A model generated the notes under the pieces. It was not told the DNA's origin. It ran no database searches and saw nothing but the letters and a program-made list of their open reading frames with translations. The translations under genes and the position numbers were made by a program. A stretch of DNA of 10,461 bases, taken from the NCBI GenBank assembly GCA_031275535.1, contig JAISOR010000058.1, positions 1 to 10,461 of the forward strand, in the 5' to 3' direction. Source of the DNA: Treponema sp. (lineage in GTDB: Bacteria > Spirochaetota > Spirochaetia > Treponematales > Breznakiellaceae). Position 1 is the stretch's first letter, and the number at the start of each line of letters is the position of its first letter. Below are positions 6,385-10,461 of this stretch, piece by piece.

Positions 6385-7928
6385 TGAACGAGAAGGATCT
6401 TGACCGGCTTACCCCCCGGGAGATTGTGGCGGAGCTGGATAAATATATCGTGGGCCAAAAAAAGGCCAAGCGGGCGGTGGCGGTGGCCCTGCGGAACCGG
6501 ATCCGCAGGCTCAAGCTGGATCCCGAAATACGGGAGGATATTGCCCCCAAGAATATCCTTATGATAGGACCCACGGGGGTGGGGAAAACGGAGATTGCCC
6601 GGCGGCTTGCAAAATTGGCGGGTTCCCCCTTCATTAAGGTTGAAGCCACCAAGTATACCGAGGTTGGCTATGTGGGCCGGGATGTGGAATCCATGATCCG
6701 GGACCTTATGGCCGCGGGGGTCCAGATGGTAAAGCAGGAAATGCAGGAAGCCGTCACCGTGGAGGCGGAGAAACGGGCCGAGGAGGCCCTGCTGGACCTG
6801 CTTCTTCCGGGGACGGGCAAGAAAACCAAGGAACCCAAAACCCCGGAGGGCCCGATGGTGCGGCCCATGGGGGCCTTTTCGATCAATCCGAATAACGAAA
6901 ACGGCCCGGGCCCGGCCTTTATGGGCGCCGCCATACAGGTAGGCATCCCCGCCGGAAGAAACAAGGCCGGGAATATGGCGGACATGCCCGCCGGACCTGA
7001 CCAGGAGCCGGAGGACGGCGCCGGGGCTAAGGGGCGGACGCCTAGGGATTCCCCCACCAGGGAAAAATTCAGGGCCATGCTCCGGGAGGGCAAGCTGGAG
7101 GACCGGCTGGTAGAAATAACGGTCAACCAAAACCCCCAGTTCCCGGCCATCGAAATGATGGGGGGAGGGATGGAGGACATTGAGTCCAGCCTTTCGGGGA
7201 TCGCCGGCTTCTTTGGCGGGGGGAAGAAGAAGAAACTGCTCCCCGTGAGCCGGGCCAGGGAGATCCTTATCAATGAGGAATCGGAAAAACTGATAGACCG
7301 GGACCGGGTAAGCGACGAGGCCCGGCAGCGGGTAGAGGAGACGGGGATCGTCTTTATCGATGAGATTGACAAAATCGCGGTTAAGGGAGACCGGGGCAAC
7401 GGCCCCGACGTATCCCGGGAGGGGGTACAGCGGGATATCCTCCCCATCGTAGAGGGGGCCACGGTAAATACCAAGTGGGGACCCGTGGACACGAGCCATA
7501 TCCTCTTCGTAGCCGCCGGGGCCTTCAATGTCAGTAAGCCCTCGGACCTGATCCCCGAACTTCAGGGGCGCTTTCCCCTGCGGGTGGAACTGGAGTCCCT
7601 GGGCAAGGAGGAGTTTCTGCGGATCCTCACGGAACCCAAGAACGCCCTGACCAAGCAGTACATCGATCTGCTGGGGACCGAGGGGGTGGAAATTGAGTTT
7701 ACCCCGGAGGCCATTCAGCGCCTGGCGGGCCTGGCCGCGGATGTCAACTCCCAGCTGGAAAACATCGGCGCCCGGCGGCTCCACACCATCATGGAGACCC
7801 TCCTGGAGGAACTTTCCTTTGAGGCCCCGGATATTACCCCCGCCAAGGTCAGCATCACCGAGGCCTACGTCAACGAGCGGCTCAATGATCTGGCGGTAGA
7901 TCAGAACCTGGGCCGGTATATCCTTTAA
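6384..7928 (+). CDS. hslU: HslU, ATPase/unfoldase subunit of HslUV protease
   Basis: A 514-residue AAA+ (Clp/Hsp100) hexameric unfoldase that unfolds proteins and threads them into HslV. Seen in order: the N-terminal TPREIVAELDKYIVGQ; Walker A GPTGVGKT (62-69); pore loop GYVGRD (95-100); the intermediate (I) domain, about 105-290; Walker B VFIDEID (323-329); GPDVSREGVQRD (340-351); ELQGRFPLRVEL (392-403), with the likely arginine finger R396; and sensor II GARRLH (462-467). It ends in LGRYIL, the C-terminal tail that docks into HslV pockets and activates it. E. coli HslU has 443 residues. The extra length sits mostly in the I domain, about residues 142-222, rich in Gly, Pro, Met and Asn, between LLDLLLPG and the conserved REKFRAMLREGKLEDR. 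No frameshift is needed to explain it. The next gene is 64 bases on. Confidence 0.98.
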   Translation: MNEKDLDRLTPREIVAELDKYIVGQKKAKRAVAVALRNRIRRLKLDPEIREDIAPKNILMIGPTGVGKTEIARRLAKLAGSPFIKVEATKYTEVGYVGRDVESMIRDLMAAGVQMVKQEMQEAVTVEAEKRAEEALLDLLLPGTGKKTKEPKTPEGPMVRPMGAFSINPNNENGPGPAFMGAAIQVGIPAGRNKAGNMADMPAGPDQEPEDGAGAKGRTPRDSPTREKFRAMLREGKLEDRLVEITVNQNPQFPAIEMMGGGMEDIESSLSGIAGFFGGGKKKKLLPVSRAREILINEESEKLIDRDRVSDEARQRVEETGIVFIDEIDKIAVKGDRGNGPDVSREGVQRDILPIVEGATVNTKWGPVDTSHILFVAAGAFNVSKPSDLIPELQGRFPLRVELESLGKEEFLRILTEPKNALTKQYIDLLGTEGVEIEFTPEAIQRLAGLAADVNSQLENIGARRLHTIMETLLEELSFEAPDITPAKVSITEAYVNERLNDLAVDQNLGRYIL

Positions 7929-7938
7929 GGAAGAGTGT

Positions 7939-7965
7939 TAAGGGTGAAGGGGGGGATGCCGATGT
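7939..7965 (+). promoter_or_regulatory. Candidate sigma-28 (FliA) promoter for the flgB operon
   Basis: In the only spacer big enough for a promoter, TAAGGGTG (7939-7946) and GCCGATGT (7958-7965) are separated by exactly 11 bases. The flagellar sigma-28 consensus is TAAAGTTT-N11-GCCGATAA; by eye 5 of 8 and 6 of 8 positions match. It lies 28 bases before the flgB start on the correct strand. The spacer contains seven consecutive G (7949-7955). Short motif matches can arise by chance, so this is a candidate only. Confidence 0.45.
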
Positions 7966-7981
7966 TTAAAGAAAGATGGGG

Positions 7982-7985
7982 GGAG
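7982..7985 (+). promoter_or_regulatory. Ribosome binding site of flgB
   Basis: GGAG, in a G-rich run, lies 7 bases before ATG 7993 but only 4 before an in-frame GTG at 7990. The spacing favours the ATG. Confidence 0.6.
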
Positions 7986-7992
7986 AATTGTG

Positions 7993-8409
7993 ATGATTGA
8001 GAATAACTTTTCCAAGACCGTGGATTTAGTACACCGCGCCATGGACGCCAATCTGATCCGGCGGAACGTTATTGCCAATAACCTGGCCAATGCGGAGGTT
8101 CCCAACTTCAAACGTTCGGACGTGAACTTTGAAAGCGAACTGAAACGGGCCCTGGAGACGGAGAAGCAGCGCCCCGCCCTGGAATTGACCCTGACTAATC
8201 CCAAGCATATCCCCAACTGGCGGGAGCGGGATTACCGGGATGTTAAACCCCGGCGGGTCCTGGATTATGTCAGCACCTCAAAAAACAACGGGAACAACGT
8301 GGACCCGGAGCAGGAAATTATGCTGGCCCTGGAAAACCAGTTAACGTATACCCTGATGGCCCAGGCGGTGACCTTTGAATTCAGCCAAATCAGCATGGTA
8401 TTAAGGTAG
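7993..8409 (+). CDS. flgB: FlgB, flagellar basal-body proximal rod protein
   Basis: A 138-residue rod subunit located at the base of the flagellum next to the MS ring; in spirochaetes the filament is periplasmic. The N-terminal rod signature is present (RRNVIANNLANAEVPNFKR, residues 23-41). The C-terminal half has GNNVDPEQEIMLALENQLTY (100-119), typical of FlgB, followed by a helix that packs in the rod (AQAVTFEFSQISMVL). There is no cleavable signal peptide, as expected for a substrate of the flagellar type III export apparatus. It is the first gene of the flagellar block, 64 bases after hslU and 8 bases before flgC. GTG 7990 is an alternative start one codon upstream. Confidence 0.96.
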   Translation: MIENNFSKTVDLVHRAMDANLIRRNVIANNLANAEVPNFKRSDVNFESELKRALETEKQRPALELTLTNPKHIPNWRERDYRDVKPRRVLDYVSTSKNNGNNVDPEQEIMLALENQLTYTLMAQAVTFEFSQISMVLR

Positions 8410-8417
8410 GATAGGAT

Positions 8418-8879
8418 ATGGGACTTTTCAGTTCAATTAACATTGCCGCCACCGGGATGAGCGCCGAGCGGCTCCGTTCCGACGTAATCGCCGACAATAT
8501 GGCCAACGCGTCCACCACCCGGACCGCCGAGGGGGGACCCTTTAGGCGCAGCCGGGTGATCCTGCGGCCCCGGGTGGAACAGCCCTACTGGCGTTCCCCC
8601 TTTCTGCCGGAGATGCTGGATAATGGTTCCGGCCAGGGAGTCCGGGTGGCGGAGGTGCAGAAGGATTATGCCACCGAACTCCGGCTGGTCTATAATCCCA
8701 CCCATCCGGACGCCATCAAGACCGGCCCCCGGGCGGGGTATGTGGAGATGCCCAATGTGGATATCGTTACCGAAATGGTAGATATGATCGCCGCATCCCG
8801 GGCCTATGAGGCAAACGCTTCTATTATTGATGGTTCCAAGGCCATGTTTCTTAAGGCCCTGGAAATAGGTTCACGGTAA
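8418..8879 (+). CDS. flgC: FlgC, flagellar basal-body rod protein
   Basis: A 153-residue rod subunit that assembles with FlgB, FlgF and FliE into the proximal rod. The N-terminus MGLFSSINIAATGMSAERLR leads into the rod motif DVIADNMANASTTRT (22-36). The C-terminus holds the FlgC hallmark VEMPNVDIVTEMVDMIAASRAYEAN (about 109-133), then a final amphipathic helix ending at residue 153. Both terminal helices are needed for the coiled-coil rod packing known in this family. Length is normal. AGGA at 8408-8411, overlapping the flgB stop, sits 6 bases before ATG 8418. The 19-base gap to fliE holds only that gene's ribosome site. Confidence 0.97.
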   Translation: MGLFSSINIAATGMSAERLRSDVIADNMANASTTRTAEGGPFRRSRVILRPRVEQPYWRSPFLPEMLDNGSGQGVRVAEVQKDYATELRLVYNPTHPDAIKTGPRAGYVEMPNVDIVTEMVDMIAASRAYEANASIIDGSKAMFLKALEIGSR

Positions 8880-8898
8880 AGATTGGAGGAGTTAAGGG

Positions 8899-9276
8899 AT
8901 GACCATATATAGACCGGAATTAGTTACCGGGGACCGGGTTCCCATGGTGGTAACCCATCCTAAACACCTGACCCCGGCTAAGGGGGGGGTGATTGCCCAG
9001 GGTGAGGCCATATCCCTTATGGGGGAAAAGATTGGCGCCGAGGCGGTGATCCGCGCCGGCACCTTTGAAGATACCATGCTCCGGGCCCTGGACAAGGTAA
9101 GCGGGGCCCAGAATTTTGCCAGCAATCTTATACAGACCGCCATTACGGATCCCGATTCCGTGGATGCCCAGGATATTACCATTGCCCAGGCAAAGGCAAA
9201 TATGTCCCTTGATATCACCCGGACCGTACTGAACCGTATTGTCCAGGGTTGGAAGGAACTTATCAATGCCCGGTAA
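8899..9276 (+). CDS. fliE: FliE, flagellar hook-basal body adaptor protein
   Basis: A 125-residue protein that joins the FliF MS ring and export gate to the rod and is the first rod component exported. The C-terminal half carries the family pattern: DPDSVDAQDITIAQAKANMSL (residues 84-104) followed by DITRTVLNRIVQGWKELI. The first 55 residues are poorly conserved, as usual, and make it somewhat longer than the E. coli protein (104 residues). GGAGGAG at 8885-8891 is 7 bases before ATG 8899, a strong ribosome site. A run of eight G spans codons 28-31. The stop is followed by 40 AT-rich bases before fliF. Confidence 0.95.
   Translation: MTIYRPELVTGDRVPMVVTHPKHLTPAKGGVIAQGEAISLMGEKIGAEAVIRAGTFEDTMLRALDKVSGAQNFASNLIQTAITDPDSVDAQDITIAQAKANMSLDITRTVLNRIVQGWKELINAR
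8982..8989 (+). repeat. G8 homopolymer in fliE
   Basis: Eight consecutive G encode the end of Lys28, Gly29, Gly30 and the start of Val31. It is the longest single-base run I found in the window. A one-base length change would truncate FliE early and should abolish flagellar assembly. Confidence 0.9.
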
Positions 9277-9316
9277 AAATATACCTTAAATAGACAGTTC
9301 TTCTGGGGAGGGGAAT

Positions 9317-10461
9317 ATGAACGAATTTTTTAAAAAACTCATTGGACAGATCACGAGCCTCTGGGGTAAGTGGTCTTTGCTGCAAAAGATCATCCTCATT
9401 GGTATTACCGTATCCGCCATCGCCGGGGTTGCGGCCCTGGTCACCGTTTCTTCCGCGCCGTCCATGGTGCCGGTTATCGACAATCCCATCCGGGACGAAG
9501 AGGCCCGGGACCGGATCGTCACCAGGATCAACGAAGAGGGGGTAAGAACATCGGTATCTGCCGCGGGAATCATCATGGTGCCGGATGAAAAAACCGCCCA
9601 GCGGATCCGGGCCATTCTGATCCGGGAAGACCTTATCCCCACGGGGACCGATCCCTGGGCTATTTTTGATCTGGAGCGCTGGACCATCACCGACTTTGAG
9701 CGGAACGTAAACCTCCGCCGGGCCATTACCCAGATGGTAACCGACCACGTAAAGGCCCTGGACGATGTGGACGACGCCAATGTTACCATTGTTATGCCCG
9801 AGCAGGAACTCTTTCTGGCGGACCAAAACCCGGTTACCGCCAGCGTGATCATCACTCCCCGGCCGGGAAGCGACATTACCCAGAACCGCAAGAAGGTAGA
9901 GGGGATCCAGAAGATCCTCAAATTTGCCGTGGAGGGGCTTCTGGACGAGAATATCGTCATCACCGATCAGAACGGCCTGGTCCTGAACGATTTTTCCGGC
10001 ATGGCCGCCCTGGACCGGCTTAACCTGATCGAACGGGAGGCTAAGATCGTCAGGACCCTGGAGGCCCAATACCGGGCGATCATCCTCAAGTCCCTGCAGG
10101 GGACTTTTACCTCCGACCGGGTCCGGGACCTTAATATCAAGATAGATATGGATATGTCCCAGAAGGAAATTAGTACGGAGGAATTTTTCCCCATTACGAT
10201 TAAGGAACGGACCCCGGGGCTTCCCTATGACGACTCGGAGTATGCTAAATCCATTACCCGGTCCAGTTCCAATTCCAGTACCGCCTGGGAAGGGACGGGC
10301 TTCAACCCCGAAGGCCCCGCAGGGGTGGAGGGACAGACCACCCCGGCCTTCCGGGATATGTCCAACCTCTATGGCAAGGTCAGCCAGGAAACCCTGACCC
10401 ATAATGAGGAGATCAACAGCCGCAGAACCCAGGAGGAACGGAGCCCCAACATAGACCGGGT
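9317..10461 (+). CDS. fliF: FliF, flagellar MS-ring protein (3' partial, runs off window)
   Basis: The first 381 codons of FliF, the inner-membrane protein that forms the MS ring on which the rod, C ring and export gate are built. The full protein usually has about 550-570 residues, so the second membrane segment and FliG-binding tail lie beyond the window. Residues 1-20 are cytoplasmic and amphipathic, and 23-45 form the first transmembrane helix. Ring-building motif 1 follows (about 50-120), and motif 2 contains FERNVNLRRAITQMV, DDANVTIVMPEQELF and the TASVIITPRPGS stretch (about 127-225). Residues 270-381 form the start of motif 3 with a Ser/Gly/Pro-rich variable loop (about 300-345). A strong G-rich ribosome site (9305-9313) precedes ATG 9317. 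The 40-base gap after fliE shows no hairpin or convincing promoter. Confidence 0.96.
   Translation, partial: MNEFFKKLIGQITSLWGKWSLLQKIILIGITVSAIAGVAALVTVSSAPSMVPVIDNPIRDEEARDRIVTRINEEGVRTSVSAAGIIMVPDEKTAQRIRAILIREDLIPTGTDPWAIFDLERWTITDFERNVNLRRAITQMVTDHVKALDDVDDANVTIVMPEQELFLADQNPVTASVIITPRPGSDITQNRKKVEGIQKILKFAVEGLLDENIVITDQNGLVLNDFSGMAALDRLNLIEREAKIVRTLEAQYRAIILKSLQGTFTSDRVRDLNIKIDMDMSQKEISTEEFFPITIKERTPGLPYDDSEYAKSITRSSSNSSTAWEGTGFNPEGPAGVEGQTTPAFRDMSNLYGKVSQETLTHNEEINSRRTQEERSPNIDR

Noticed and set aside
7929..7992. A terminator after hslU.
   Set aside because: No inverted repeat followed by a T run is present; the spacer is G-rich and looks like promoter or leader sequence instead.
9249..9285. 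A possible sigma-70 promoter before fliF (TTGGAA with TATACC).
   Set aside because: The boxes are 25 bases apart, far from the usual 16-18, and no better pair was found; the AT-rich gap alone is not evidence.

Overview
The window is an unbroken stretch of housekeeping and motility genes, all on the + strand, from what is very likely a spirochaete of the Treponema group. The order ftsZ - TPR protein - dprA - hslVU - flgB - flgC - fliE - fliF matches, as far as I recall, the arrangement in Borrelia burgdorferi. topA with a xerC-like gene beside dprA recalls Treponema. The DNA is GC-rich, with heavy use of GGG, CCC, CGG and GCC codons, so it is more GC-rich than T. pallidum or T. denticola. A termite-gut or environmental treponeme would fit, but the species is inference.

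Layout. 1-97: last codons of a gene whose end looks like the FtsZ C-terminal tail. 101-1003: XerD-type recombinase. 1000-1734: membrane-anchored TPR protein of unknown function. 1727-2725: DprA. 2732-4858: DNA topoisomerase I. 4848-5819: XerC-type recombinase. 5821-6384 and 6384-7928: HslV protease and HslU unfoldase. After a 64-base spacer come flgB (7993-8409), flgC (8418-8879), fliE (8899-9276) and the first 381 codons of fliF (9317 to the window end).

From ftsZ to hslU every junction is an overlap or a gap of at most 6 bases, so these genes are probably co-transcribed and partly translationally coupled. Septum formation, chromosome-dimer resolution, DNA processing, supercoil control and ATP-dependent proteolysis are thus bound into one unit, with flagellar rod and MS-ring genes directly behind. 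The only spacer with room for a new promoter is 7929-7992, and it holds a candidate flagellar sigma-28 promoter with exact 11-base spacing. I saw no terminator hairpin, tRNA, rRNA, insertion sequence, CRISPR array or phage gene. No stretch above 300 bases lacks a gene.

No wholly new system is evident. The best leads are the sigma-28-like promoter with a G7 run in its spacer, an unusually long Gly/Pro/Met-rich insert in HslU, the uncharacterised TPR protein locked between xerD and dprA, and clustering of both Xer recombinases beside ftsZ.
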